The notes: generated by a model not told the origin, from the sequence alone. Positions 17,659 through 26,383 are shown, counted from the stretch's first letter. The stretch: DNA of 64,000 bases from UBA9732 sp003456855 (GCA_946626785.1 CAMOUY010000001.1:14640-78639); one strand, 5' to 3'. Numbers and translations are program-made.

Positions 17659-17806
17659 TCCTGTTTGCTGGTTGTTCATAACCTGTGCATTTCAGTGCTT
17701 CCGATGTCAATTCAGAAAGTTCTGAAAAGTTATGAACAGGTTGTGAACAAGCATTTCAGAAATTGAGTGCTAAATATAACCCCGTGCCATAAAGAATTGT
17801 TGGTTT
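17659..17806. other. candidate oriC with variant DnaA boxes
   Basis: The dnaA-dnaN gap has no TTATCCACA, but two copies of TTATGAACA in opposite orientation (17673-17681 minus, 17730-17738 plus) and a third related 9-mer TTGTGAACA (17741-17749). The outer two form a 15-base inverted repeat with one mismatch (17672-17686 and 17736-17750). The AT-rich stretch after 17761 could be the unwinding element. Leading-strand gene orientation flips across this region (gyrBA, parAB, radA leftward; dnaN, recF, yidC rightward), which fits an origin. Confidence 0.6.
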
Positions 17807-17835
17807 TTGGACATTTTTCGTGGTATTATTATGAT
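17807..17835 (+). promoter_or_regulatory. sigma70-type promoter for dnaN
   Basis: TTGGAC and TATGAT with a 17-base spacer, about 50 bases before the dnaN start. Confidence 0.5.
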
Positions 17836-17885
17836 GATTAAAAGAAGATGATTATCTAAAAACAATCATCGACTAGGAGATGGTT

Positions 17886-18992
17886 ATGAAATTTGTATGT
17901 CAGAAAAACGCGATTGTTAAGGAACTTTCAAACGCACTTGACTTCACATCACAGAGAAACACGATTGCAATCTATGCAAACGTCTGTCTTTCACTTGAAG
18001 GTAACAACCTCACCATCAAGGCGACCGACCAGAAGATGAGCTATGTCTCTGAGATGGTCGTTGAGGGAATGCAGGACGGAAGCACAACAGTCGTCTGCGA
18101 CAAATTCCTCAATATCATCAAGAACCTTCCGGAAGACTGCAACATCATCTTCGAGGATGTTGACGAGAAGATAAAGATCAATGCAGAGGGAACCTCAATC
18201 GAGTTCAAGCTCAGAACCATCGAGGCTTCTGCCTTCCCAAGCCTTTCCTTCGGTGATGAGAACGGATACTTCAGAGTCTCACAGAAGGACTTCACTGACA
18301 TGATCAACCAGGTCATCTTCGCTGTCAGCGATGACGAGTCAAAGTACGCAATGAACGGAGCTCTCCTTGAGAAGGACGGAAACGGACTTGTCATGGTAGG
18401 AACCGACGGAAGAAGACTTTCATACATCAACAGACAGCTTGAGGGTGAGATTCCAGACTTCCCTAAGGCAACCATTCCTAGCAGATTCCTCAATGTGATC
18501 AGAAAGCTTTCAGTAGGTGAGGGTGACTTCGATGTCAATGTCGAGGCAAATTCAATCTCACTTAGATTCGGAAGCTGCACAATCTCCTCTTCACTGATCA
18601 AGAACGACTTCCCTGCATACAAGAGAGTCATTCCAGAGAACCAGAGCAGAGTCTGCATTGTGAACATCGAGGATCTAAGCAATGCAATCAAGAGAGTCTC
18701 ACTCCTGGTCGAGAGCAAGTACAAGAAGCTTGTCATGGAGTTCGATGAGAACAAGCTGACAATCTATTGTGACGAGAGCGATGTCGGAGCCGGAAGAGAG
18801 GAGATCGCCTGCAAGTACGAGGGTGAGCCTCAGAGATGTGCAATGAACTACACCTACCTTCTCAGTCCGCTCAAGGTCATGGACGGAACAGAGGCCAGAA
18901 TCGAGTTCAGCGAGCCTGGCAGACCATTCACCGTCAAGTCAGAGCCTGAGAGGGACTACCTGCATGTCATCATGCCGATGAACCTCAACTGA
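17886..18992 (+). CDS. dnaN: DNA polymerase III beta subunit (sliding clamp)
   Basis: The ring-shaped processivity clamp of the replicative polymerase, 368 aa, three repeated clamp folds. Family features include NLTIKATDQKMSY in domain I, MVGTDGRRLSYI in domain II, and the C-terminal HVIMPMNLN, the usual P-M-x-L ending that shapes the clamp-binding pocket. Two ATGs compete: 17880 directly abuts the AGGAG ribosome site, while 17886 sits 6 bases after it, so I choose 17886. recF begins 9 bases downstream. Confidence 0.97.
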   Translation: MKFVCQKNAIVKELSNALDFTSQRNTIAIYANVCLSLEGNNLTIKATDQKMSYVSEMVVEGMQDGSTTVVCDKFLNIIKNLPEDCNIIFEDVDEKIKINAEGTSIEFKLRTIEASAFPSLSFGDENGYFRVSQKDFTDMINQVIFAVSDDESKYAMNGALLEKDGNGLVMVGTDGRRLSYINRQLEGEIPDFPKATIPSRFLNVIRKLSVGEGDFDVNVEANSISLRFGSCTISSSLIKNDFPAYKRVIPENQSRVCIVNIEDLSNAIKRVSLLVESKYKKLVMEFDENKLTIYCDESDVGAGREEIACKYEGEPQRCAMNYTYLLSPLKVMDGTEARIEFSEPGRPFTVKSEPERDYLHVIMPMNLN

Positions 18993-19001
18993 CAGAACTA
19001 G

Positions 19002-20099
19002 ATGTTGATTAAGAGACTGGTTCTGGATGGGTTTCGAAACATCCAGGACCATGAGATAGACACAGCAGCCAAGCAGATAATACTCACAGGAGAGAACGGG
19101 CAGGGAAAGACAAACCTGCTCGAAGCTGTCTATATACTCTGCTACGGTACATCCTTCAGAACCCAAAATCTCAAGGATGACATAACCTATGGCAATGATC
19201 ATTTCTACATCAGCCTTGTCTTCGAGGACTCCCAAGGTCTGGACAGGAAGGTTGAAATCTCTTTCGACTCCGGAAAGAAGCACATAAAGATCGACAACAA
19301 GGAGATCCGCGACAGAAAGGAGCTGATCTACTGCCTTCCATGCATAGTATTCTCACATGATGACATCGAGTTCGTCCGTGGTGAGCCTGAGAACAGAAGA
19401 AAGTTCTTCGACCAGACCATGACCATGTACGATCCTGTCTTCTTCGATGACCTGAGAAGATACAAGATGGTCCTGAAGCAGAGAAACGCTGCAATAAAAG
19501 ACCAGAGATACGAGCTTCTTGACATCTACGACCAGAAGCTTGCCATGTATGGAATCCCTATCATCAAGGCAAGGTCAAAGGTATGTGCCTCTTTCTCTGC
19601 ACTTTTTCCTGACATCTACAACGCTGTGACTCAGATGGACAGTGGAATAGACATCAAGTACAGACCATCCTGGGGAGAGGACCTAAGTGTAGATGACATT
19701 CTCCAGAAGCTTCTCGAACAGAGGGAAGTGGACAGGAAGATGAACACCACAACCAGCGGCCCTCACCGTGACAGATTCATACTCACAGACAGAAACGGCC
19801 TCTTCATCAATTCCGCATCGACCGGACAGATGAGGCTTTCATCCCTTGTCTTCAGGTCGGCCCAGGCCTCCTTCTACAGACAGAAGACGGGTGAGAATCC
19901 TATATTCCTTATAGATGATGTCCTTCTTGAGCTTGATTCACAGAAAAGAGCAAGATATCTCTCATATCTAGGACATTATAATCAGGCCTTCTTTACCTTT
20001 CTGCCGGAAGAGAAGTACTTTGGATCTCTCTTTGACATAAACGGCAGTGATGTGAAACGATACAAGGTAGTCGAAGGAAGGTTCATAAATGAAGACTGA
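19002..20099 (+). CDS. recF: DNA replication and repair protein RecF
   Basis: An SMC-like ATPase of 365 aa that helps load RecA at single-strand gaps. It has Walker A GENGQGKTNLLEA near the N terminus, the ABC signature region TGQMRLSSLVFRSAQ, and Walker B PIFLIDDVLLELD. Position between dnaN and the DUF721 gene is the classical origin order. The start overlaps nothing and lies 9 bases after dnaN; the end overlaps the next gene by 11 bases. Confidence 0.97.
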   Translation: MLIKRLVLDGFRNIQDHEIDTAAKQIILTGENGQGKTNLLEAVYILCYGTSFRTQNLKDDITYGNDHFYISLVFEDSQGLDRKVEISFDSGKKHIKIDNKEIRDRKELIYCLPCIVFSHDDIEFVRGEPENRRKFFDQTMTMYDPVFFDDLRRYKMVLKQRNAAIKDQRYELLDIYDQKLAMYGIPIIKARSKVCASFSALFPDIYNAVTQMDSGIDIKYRPSWGEDLSVDDILQKLLEQREVDRKMNTTTSGPHRDRFILTDRNGLFINSASTGQMRLSSLVFRSAQASFYRQKTGENPIFLIDDVLLELDSQKRARYLSYLGHYNQAFFTFLPEEKYFGSLFDINGSDVKRYKVVEGRFINED

Positions 20100-20457
20100 A
20101 GAGAAGAAACCTAAGACAAGAAGGCAACCTCTGAGGAATAAGGACAACTACAACCGTCTGGAACCAGAGGATCCCATCTCCGGAGAAGCCTACTTCGACC
20201 AGGTTCTTGACAGGTTCGACATAGACCTCGGAAACCCTTCAAACCAGATTTTCATTCACTGGAACGAGCTTGTAGACCCTTCGATTGCAGAGCATTCACG
20301 GCCTCAGAAGCTGAAGGATGGTGTTCTTTATCTGATATGCGACCATCCCTCAAGGGCCTCCTATATAAGGCTCAACGCCAGGGAGATAGTCAAAAGCATA
20401 AAGGGTGTGTATCCCGAAGTTGATTTGAAGAAAATAGTTACAAGAATCCGCTACTGA
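20089..20457 (+). CDS. DUF721 (DciA-like) protein
   Basis: A 122-aa basic protein. The C-terminal half (IFIHWNELVDPSIAEHSRPQKLKDGVLYLICDHPSRASYIRLNA) is the DUF721 core, with W..LV.P.IA.HS.P and G.L.L..D. DciA, a member of this family, loads the replicative helicase in bacteria that lack DnaC, and the gene's position right after recF agrees. The N-terminal 30 residues are Lys/Arg-rich and probably disordered. Start ATG 20089 overlaps recF by 11 bases. Confidence 0.88.
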   Translation: MKTEEKKPKTRRQPLRNKDNYNRLEPEDPISGEAYFDQVLDRFDIDLGNPSNQIFIHWNELVDPSIAEHSRPQKLKDGVLYLICDHPSRASYIRLNAREIVKSIKGVYPEVDLKKIVTRIRY

Positions 20458-20467
20458 TTATCACCAC

Positions 20468-20497
20468 TTGACGAAAGACAAATATTGTATTTATACT
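20468..20497 (+). promoter_or_regulatory. sigma70-type promoter for rpmH-rnpA
   Basis: TTGACG and TATACT with an 18-base spacer, one of the better promoter matches in the window, about 80 bases upstream of rpmH. The leader includes CCCGCTTTAAGCG just before the ribosome site. Confidence 0.65.
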
Positions 20498-20576
20498 CAA
20501 GTGCTCAGATTGCGTTCATGGAACGTGGTCTAAAAAACGAAAATCCCGCTTTAAGCGATTATATGGAGATAAAACC

Positions 20577-20744
20577 ATGAGTTACAAAGGCAAGAGAACC
20601 TATCAGCCAAGTAAGATTAAGAGAAACAGAAAGTTTGGATTCAGAGCCCGCATGGCAACAAAGGGCGGTCGTTTGGTACTGGCAAGAAGAAGAGCTAAGG
20701 GCAGACACAGTCTCACAGTCTCTGATGAGAAGAAGCCTTACTAA
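20577..20744 (+). CDS. rpmH: ribosomal protein bL34
   Basis: A 55-aa basic protein of the large ribosomal subunit. It begins MSYKGKRTYQPSKIKRNRKF and contains GFRARMATKGGRLVLARRRAKGRHSL, the signature of bL34, with a short C-terminal extension (TVSDEKKPY). GGAG lies upstream of ATG 20577. Its last 20 bases overlap the start of rnpA in another frame. Confidence 0.96.
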   Translation: MSYKGKRTYQPSKIKRNRKFGFRARMATKGGRLVLARRRAKGRHSLTVSDEKKPY

Positions 20745-21078
20745 GAAGCAGATAATCAGATCAAAAGCAGAAATTGACAACGTCTTCAAAGCAGGAAAAA
20801 GAGCATCTCTTTCCTGCTTTAAGTTGTATGTGGCAAAGAACTGCCTTGAGTACAGCAGGATGATTGTCATCCCTGCAAGACACTATGGAAATTCAGTCCA
20901 GAGAAATCTCATCCGACGTCAGGTAAAGGAAATCTGGCGAACAAACCAGGATAAGTTACCCTCTGGTCTGGATTTTGTTGTCATTGTGTACCCGATGCGC
21001 AAGGCAGAGACCACTTTTGAGAACAAGCAGAAAACTTTACTCGAGCTTTTCATGAAAACCATCCCACTTGATGGATGA
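20725..21078 (+). CDS. rnpA: ribonuclease P protein component
   Basis: The protein cofactor of RNase P, which matures tRNA 5' ends; 117 aa. The RNR motif is NSVQRNLIRRQVKEIWR, preceded by the phenylalanine-rich beta-sheet region FKAGKRASLSCFKLYV. The likely start is ATG 20725 (MRRSLTKKQII), inside the end of rpmH by 20 bases, since the frame further upstream merely shadows rpmH. Such overlap would couple its translation to rpmH. The yidD gene that often follows rnpA is absent; yidC comes next. Confidence 0.94.
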   Translation: MRRSLTKKQIIRSKAEIDNVFKAGKRASLSCFKLYVAKNCLEYSRMIVIPARHYGNSVQRNLIRRQVKEIWRTNQDKLPSGLDFVVIVYPMRKAETTFENKQKTLLELFMKTIPLDG

Positions 21079-21110
21079 TTTTCTGTTTTTATCTGATCCA
21101 GGAGTAAAAG

Positions 21111-22997
21111 ATGGATAAGAAAACAATTCTTGCAATAGTGCTGGTTGTAATAGTTATTACGGTCAGCATGACTATACAGACAATGTTCTTCTCTCCGAAC
21201 ACCGCTGACACCACAGCAAACACAGCAACAACGGCAACACCGACTGCTGATGTTACAACTGATGGTACACAGTCAACGGAGAGCAGCATAAACGAAGAGG
21301 AAGTGAAGGCAATTGCTGTTTCCACTACGAACAACAGCACCGAGCAGTTCGTATTTGAGACAGACCTCTACACAATCACCTTTGATCCAGTCGGCGCAAG
21401 CATCTCATCACTGATGTTGAAGGAGCATGCAGCTGCAGACGGAGAAAGGGTCGACATGATATTCAGAGGTGAGAATGACAACAATGCATTCCTCATGTAC
21501 TGGGGTGACGACAAAACCAATCCGATTCTTGATGCATTCAGCTACACCGTCGACGGCCAGAAGGTCATCTTCAGCAACAGCTACAAGGATGCCAACGGCA
21601 AGAGCTTCACAATCGTGAAGACATTCGAGTTCAAGGATGGTGAGTACCTCTTCGCAGTCACTGTGGATATCCTTGGTGATGGTGACTTCGGTGGCCTGAA
21701 CACCAATGGATATGCTTATACTTTGGCATATGAGCCACAGGTAGGCCCTGCTTTCACTCAGATGAAGAACAGCGCCTATGATTATAGAAGAGTGTATGTG
21801 GACATGTACAAGAACAATGGAAAGCTCAAGAAGTCAACGGTCAAGTTCTCCAATGGAACCTACCAGACAACAAACCAGCTCCAGTGGATCAGCGTCACAA
21901 GCAAGTACTTCACAGTAGTTGCACTGCCTGAGGACAACACACTCTCCTACAAGTACAGCGCAAAGCAGAGCACAGACGGTGACATCGCACAGAGCGACAG
22001 CCTGTACGTCTCACGTCCGGCTACAAGTGGAAGCACAGAGGATACCATCTACTTCTATGCAGGTCCTCAGCTTAAGGCATACCTTACATCCTACTACAGT
22101 GGAATGGACAATTCCTGGGGACTCAGAAATACAAATCTTGATGATGCAATGGAAGCAGGATCAATGTTCAGCTGGCTTGAGAACATCCTGAAGTGGTGTC
22201 TCAACATTCTGTACAAGATCATTCCGAACTATGGTGTTGGAATCATCCTCCTTACAATAATCATCAAGATTCTCCTGTGGCCGCTGACAAAGAAGAGCAC
22301 AGCATCAACAGCAAAGATGGCAGCACTGCAGCCTCAGCTGAAGGAACTCCAGGAGAAGTACAAGGACAATCCTCAGAAGCTCAACCAGGAGACTGCAGCC
22401 CTCTACAAGGAGGCAGGTGCAAGTCCAATGGGTGGATGTCTTCCGATGCTGCTCCAGTTCCCGATCATCATTGCAATGTACGGACTGCTCAACAAGCACT
22501 TCGAGCTCCGCGGTGCAATGTTCATCCCTGGCTGGATCACAGACCTGTCAGTTCCTGAGACGATAGCAACTCTTGGATTCAACCTTCCGTTCCTTGGAAA
22601 CGAGATCCACCTCCTGCCGATTCTCTACACAGTCAGTATGATCTTCTCAATGAAGATTACACAGGCTCAGCAGGGTGGTTCAAACCAGCAGGGCAAGGGA
22701 ATGACAGCATTCATAACATACGGAATGCCGATACTGTTCTTCTTCATGCTGTACAGCGCACCTTCCGGACTTCTTCTCTACTGGTCAGCACAGAACGTCC
22801 TCTCCATGGCCCAGCAGTTCTACACGAACGCAAAGACCAAGAAGGACCCTGATGCCTTCGTAAGCAAGAAAAAGAAGCAGCAGTCAGAGGATGCCAAGGT
22901 TCCTGAGGCAGTCAGAAAGTATCAGGAGAAGCTCAAGAGACTTGAGGAAGAGAAGGCCCGCCAGCAGAAGGAAGCGGCAAAGAACAAGAAAAAATAA
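21111..22997 (+). CDS. yidC: membrane protein insertase YidC
   Basis: The 628-aa insertase that folds membrane proteins with or without SecYEG. There is an N-terminal membrane anchor (about 5-27), a Thr/Ala-rich linker, a large periplasmic beta-sandwich domain (about 70-350) as in Gram-negative YidC, then the conserved membrane core: VGIILLTIIIKILLWPLT, the cytoplasmic hairpin MAALQPQLKELQEKYKD, MGGCLPMLLQFPIIIAMY, and a last helix SGLLLYWSAQNVLS. The tail is Lys-rich. CAGGAG precedes ATG 21111. The periplasmic domain argues for an outer-membraned host. Confidence 0.97.
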   Translation: MDKKTILAIVLVVIVITVSMTIQTMFFSPNTADTTANTATTATPTADVTTDGTQSTESSINEEEVKAIAVSTTNNSTEQFVFETDLYTITFDPVGASISSLMLKEHAAADGERVDMIFRGENDNNAFLMYWGDDKTNPILDAFSYTVDGQKVIFSNSYKDANGKSFTIVKTFEFKDGEYLFAVTVDILGDGDFGGLNTNGYAYTLAYEPQVGPAFTQMKNSAYDYRRVYVDMYKNNGKLKKSTVKFSNGTYQTTNQLQWISVTSKYFTVVALPEDNTLSYKYSAKQSTDGDIAQSDSLYVSRPATSGSTEDTIYFYAGPQLKAYLTSYYSGMDNSWGLRNTNLDDAMEAGSMFSWLENILKWCLNILYKIIPNYGVGIILLTIIIKILLWPLTKKSTASTAKMAALQPQLKELQEKYKDNPQKLNQETAALYKEAGASPMGGCLPMLLQFPIIIAMYGLLNKHFELRGAMFIPGWITDLSVPETIATLGFNLPFLGNEIHLLPILYTVSMIFSMKITQAQQGGSNQQGKGMTAFITYGMPILFFFMLYSAPSGLLLYWSAQNVLSMAQQFYTNAKTKKDPDAFVSKKKKQQSEDAKVPEAVRKYQEKLKRLEEEKARQQKEAAKNKKK

Positions 22998-23015
22998 TTC
23001 GAGGCAGAGATATAT

Positions 23016-23750
23016 ATGACTAGAGATTTTGAAGGTAAGACAGAGCAGGATGCCATCAATCAGGCTATTGAAGCCCTCCATATCGAGCGCGAGGACTTTG
23101 ATGTAGAGATTCTGGACAATGGTCGCAGAGGTCTTTTCAAGAAGGCCAACGTTAAGATCCGTGTCCACATCGACAGCAGCATCGAAGAGGAGGAGCCACA
23201 GGCTCCATATGAGGCTGATGAACAGCCGACCGAGGAAGCGGACTACAACGACTATGATGATGCAGAGGAGGAAGAGGACCTCGAGCCGAACGAGGAGCTT
23301 GAGAGCCAGGTCTGTGCATTCATCGACGAGATGGTCGCCCACATGGGATATGAGAGCAAGACAACGGTCTCTTCCCGCAAGGGCAAGAAGGTCAACCTTG
23401 ACATCGCATCCGATGACAGCAACATCATCATTGGAAGAAAGGGCAAGAACCTCGATGCAATCCAGGTGCTTGCAAATGTGTTCGCAGGAAAGATCGACAA
23501 TGACCGCAAGATCATCGTCGACAGCGAAGGCTACAGAATCCGCCACGAGGAGCAGATCATCAAGAATGCATACAGAACTGCAATGCAGGTCAGAAAGACC
23601 GGAAGATCACGCCTCCTTGAGCCTATGAATCCGTACGAGAGAAGACTTGTGCACACAGCTCTTAACGATGTCACAGGCATCGAGACAAAGAGCGAGGGAG
23701 AGGGTCTCTACAAGCAGGTGCGCGTCATCAGCAAGAGAAAGAGATACTGA
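23016..23750 (+). CDS. jag: RNA-binding protein Jag/KhpB
   Basis: A 244-aa RNA-binding protein with three parts: an N-terminal Jag_N domain (EGKTEQDAINQAIEALHIEREDFDVEIL shortened here in effect by residues 5-45), an acidic Glu/Asp linker (about 55-95), then a KH domain with IIGRKGKNLDAI and an R3H domain with NPYERRLVHTAL. KhpB works with KhpA in global RNA regulation linked to cell growth. It follows yidC by 18 bases, the conserved arrangement, and is closed by a terminator. Confidence 0.95.
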   Translation: MTRDFEGKTEQDAINQAIEALHIEREDFDVEILDNGRRGLFKKANVKIRVHIDSSIEEEEPQAPYEADEQPTEEADYNDYDDAEEEEDLEPNEELESQVCAFIDEMVAHMGYESKTTVSSRKGKKVNLDIASDDSNIIIGRKGKNLDAIQVLANVFAGKIDNDRKIIVDSEGYRIRHEEQIIKNAYRTAMQVRKTGRSRLLEPMNPYERRLVHTALNDVTGIETKSEGEGLYKQVRVISKRKRY

Positions 23751-23775
23751 TCCTAAAAAAATTAAGAGAGTTGAA

Positions 23776-23812
23776 GAAGGGATTGTCATGAAGGCAGTCC
23801 CTTCATTTTTTT
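23776..23812 (+). terminator. terminator of the rpmH-jag operon
   Basis: GAAGGGA and TCCCTTC form the stem, followed by A and seven T. Confidence 0.8.
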
Positions 23813-23848
23813 AGGCAGGTGATTTAGAATCACAGCAGGAAGCAGCCA

Positions 23849-24931
23849 ATGAGGAAGAGCATAAAGACAGGTTATCTTATTGCAGCGCTATGCGTAGCCA
23901 TAGCCTTCCTTGTCGCTGTCCTTGCCCTTGCAAAGTCAGAGGAGAACCACTACGCAGATATACAGCTCTCTGCTGCCAAGAGGATGGCTGAGGCAGAGGA
24001 ATACCTGAAGTCGAAGATCCAGGAGAAGGGTATAGAGGTCCAGGAGAATGACCTCAACAAGACCTACCTGATTGGTCCTGACTACACAGAGCTTACAACA
24101 ACCCTGGGCAACCTTGAGGCCAAGAGGACAAGCCTGGACCCGAACTTCGCAGCCGCAATGGTCAGATACTATCAGCAGGCGGGACTAAAGAAGGGGGACA
24201 TCGTAGCAATAGGTTCCAGCGGATCCTTTCCCGCCCTTGCAATGGCTACAGTGATAGCTGCAAAGGAGTACGGCCTCAAGACAAAGGTCATAGCAAGCCT
24301 TGGAGCCTCCACCTATGGTGCGACAAGGGTTGAATTCAACATCTTCGATTTCCTTATTTGCCTAAGGGACGCAGGCTATGCTGACTTCGAGCTCCTTGCA
24401 GTCTCCCGCGGTGGCGAGCATGACTACGGAGAGGGTGCCATGGAAGGTCTTCTGTTCGAGGGCTCCAAGGAGTTGACCTACAACATCTGCCAGACTGTGG
24501 CAAACGAGACAGGAGCAGAGTACCTTGTCTATGACAGTCTCGTGGACAACGTAAGCAGAAGACTTGAGCTCTATGGTGACATTGACATGTTCGTCAACGT
24601 CGGCGGTGCAGCGGCGAACAGCGGAGCCGGCATGACAGGTCACAGCTTCCCCTATGGCCTTGTGCTTGAAAGGCAGATCCTCCCTAACGTAGAGGTAAAA
24701 GGTCTCTGCTACGAGTATTCTGCAAAGGGAATCCCTGTTCTGAACCTTCTGAATGTTAAGCAGCTGGCGGCGGAGAACGGCATAACCTTCGATCCGGTGC
24801 CTCTTTTAGAACCCGGGGACAGCGGTGTCTACTCAGAGACCAGATACAGCCTTGTGCTGATCATTCTGGGGATAGTAAGCACCACTGCCATACTTGTAGT
24901 TGGAGCTGTTCTCTCAAGAAAAAAGAGATAG
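23849..24931 (+). CDS. poly-gamma-glutamate system protein (PgsW-like)
   Basis: A 360-aa protein with a membrane anchor at each end (about 9-28 and 334-353) and a large domain between. GDIVAIGSSGSFPALAMATVIAAKEYGLKTKVIASLGASTYGA and VFVNVGGAAANSGAG-like stretches match the family annotated PgsW, found with poly-gamma-glutamate synthesis genes in various bacteria including spirochaetes. Here no pgsB, pgsC or pgsA accompanies it within the window. Function of the family is not established. AGGA precedes ATG 23849. Confidence 0.75.
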   Translation: MRKSIKTGYLIAALCVAIAFLVAVLALAKSEENHYADIQLSAAKRMAEAEEYLKSKIQEKGIEVQENDLNKTYLIGPDYTELTTTLGNLEAKRTSLDPNFAAAMVRYYQQAGLKKGDIVAIGSSGSFPALAMATVIAAKEYGLKTKVIASLGASTYGATRVEFNIFDFLICLRDAGYADFELLAVSRGGEHDYGEGAMEGLLFEGSKELTYNICQTVANETGAEYLVYDSLVDNVSRRLELYGDIDMFVNVGGAAANSGAGMTGHSFPYGLVLERQILPNVEVKGLCYEYSAKGIPVLNLLNVKQLAAENGITFDPVPLLEPGDSGVYSETRYSLVLIILGIVSTTAILVVGAVLSRKKR

Positions 24932-24961
24932 TCTGCTCTTTGTTTACTTGCCGAAAAATAT

Positions 24962-24979
24962 GATGTAAAATTTAACATC
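24962..24979. promoter_or_regulatory. palindromic operator candidate of the Phd/RelE-type module
   Basis: GATGTAAAATTTAACATC is palindromic apart from one central pair and lies 18 bases before the antitoxin start, where an autoregulating antitoxin would bind. Confidence 0.55.
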
Positions 24980-24997
24980 AGATTTTTGGAGGTGACA

Positions 24998-25255
24998 ATG
25001 CCTAACATCAAACCAATATCCGATTTCAGAAACTACTATGATGTCTTCGCTGAAGTCCATGAGAACGAACCCGTCTACGTCACAAAGAACGGAAGGGGCA
25101 TGTATGTGGTCTCCACAATTGACGAGTATGAGGAATACCAGAGGCTCAAGGCTGCCATGTGGCTCAAGGCTGAACTGGAGCGGACAGAGAAAAGGGATGA
25201 AAGGGAAGGTCTTCTTTCAGAGGATGAATTGAAGGAGAGGCTCAACATCAAATGA
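24998..25255 (+). CDS. type II antitoxin, Phd/YefM family
   Basis: An 85-aa antitoxin. The N-terminal IKPISDFRNYYDVFAEVHENEPVYVTKNGRGMYVVSTIDEYEEY pattern, given here as residues 4-47, is the Phd/YefM DNA-binding fold; the C-terminal half is charged and probably wraps the toxin. GGAGG lies 5 bases before ATG 24998, so I prefer this over an upstream TTG. The stop overlaps the toxin start as ATGA. A palindrome just upstream suggests autorepression. Confidence 0.9.
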   Translation: MPNIKPISDFRNYYDVFAEVHENEPVYVTKNGRGMYVVSTIDEYEEYQRLKAAMWLKAELERTEKRDEREGLLSEDELKERLNIK

Positions 25256-25581
25256 GGATTCTTTATTCAAGGGATTTCGAGGAAGACCTGAGGAGTATAA
25301 TCGACTACATCTCGGACAAGCTTCAGAACAGAAAGGCTGCGGATGATCTTTTGAAAAGGATCTTCGAAGATACTTCCAGATTGAAGGAGAGTCCATATAT
25401 TGGAATTCCTCTTTCTTCTTTGTTCCAGACGAGTAACTCTTGGCAGTATAGAAGAATAGTTGTAGGCAACTACATTGTGATATATAGATTTTCTTCAGAC
25501 GTTATAGTTGAAAGGGTCTTCTACGGTAGAAGGGACTATATCAAGTACTTGTTTTCAGAAGATGAAAATGATGTTCTATAA
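25252..25581 (+). CDS. type II toxin, RelE/ParE family
   Basis: A 109-aa toxin of the RelE/ParE superfamily. It opens with MRILYSRDFEEDLRSIIDYI, has the helix pair ending in SPYIGIPL, and the final beta strands RRIVVGNYIVIYRF and VERVFYGRRDY, where the basic residues of the active site or binding face lie. It starts within the antitoxin stop (ATGA), the usual coupled order. Whether it cuts mRNA or poisons gyrase cannot be told from sequence. Confidence 0.9.
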   Translation: MRILYSRDFEEDLRSIIDYISDKLQNRKAADDLLKRIFEDTSRLKESPYIGIPLSSLFQTSNSWQYRRIVVGNYIVIYRFSSDVIVERVFYGRRDYIKYLFSEDENDVL

Positions 25582-25593
25582 AGGTTTTAATAA

Positions 25594-26307
25594 ATGAAAA
25601 AAGCAAGATATTTAATCATTATAAGCCTTCTTTTGTTGGTTTTATTGCTTTGCTCCTGCAATCAGGACGACAGTGTGAGCAAAGGCTCCTATGAAAACAT
25701 GTATGCCCACCTTGTCCAGATGTGGGCCTACAACGTCCAGAACGGCGACGGCACAGCGAAAATAGCCTTCTACGGTGATTCAAGGGTTGCAGGAGCCGAC
25801 TGGTATTCCTCCTATCCTGACTATGATGTGGTGAACCTTGGCATCGGCGGCGACAAGGTCGAGCAGACCCTTACCAGACTTTCCCTTCTTGATGCCTATG
25901 AGGTGAAGTACTGCTTCCTTGCAATAGGCGGGAACAACGCCCTGAGCGACAGCTTCGACGCTGCCTCGTTCCGCACAAACTACGACAAGCTTCTGACAGA
26001 GCTTGGGAACAGGAACATCACAGTCTATGTGAACACCGTAGCAGGCGTGACGAAGGCAAGGGCCTCTGAAAGCAAGAAGAACGCCAAGAAGAGCAACAAC
26101 ATCAAGACGGTGAACTCAATAATCACGGAGCTTGCCACCGCCCACAACATGGAGATCATCGACATGGCAAGTCTAATGAACGACTCCGACGGTTATCTCA
26201 AGGACCAGTATGCATACTCGGACGGAGTGCACTTCAGCGATGCCGGAAACCAGTATTGGTTCGACACCCTAGAGTCCTATGTCAAGGCGGCCAACGAGGC
26301 CCTCTGA
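25594..26307 (+). CDS. SGNH/GDSL hydrolase-like lipoprotein
   Basis: A 237-aa exported lipoprotein: the signal peptide ends in LLLCSC with Cys22 as the lipidated residue. The SGNH hydrolase blocks are clear: FYGDSRVAGAD (Ser63), NLGIGGDKVEQ, LAIGGNNALSD and SDGVHFSDAGN (Asp210 and His213). Enzymes of this fold deacylate sugars or lipids; the substrate is unknown. It follows the toxin gene by 12 bases on the same strand and could share its transcript. Confidence 0.88.
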   Translation: MKKARYLIIISLLLLVLLLCSCNQDDSVSKGSYENMYAHLVQMWAYNVQNGDGTAKIAFYGDSRVAGADWYSSYPDYDVVNLGIGGDKVEQTLTRLSLLDAYEVKYCFLAIGGNNALSDSFDAASFRTNYDKLLTELGNRNITVYVNTVAGVTKARASESKKNAKKSNNIKTVNSIITELATAHNMEIIDMASLMNDSDGYLKDQYAYSDGVHFSDAGNQYWFDTLESYVKAANEAL

Positions 26308-26383
26308 CCAGAACCTTGCCGATTGAACACCTTTTTATTAAATTTGACAGGATTTCTGAGATTATTTTTTCTGGAGGAGAAAC

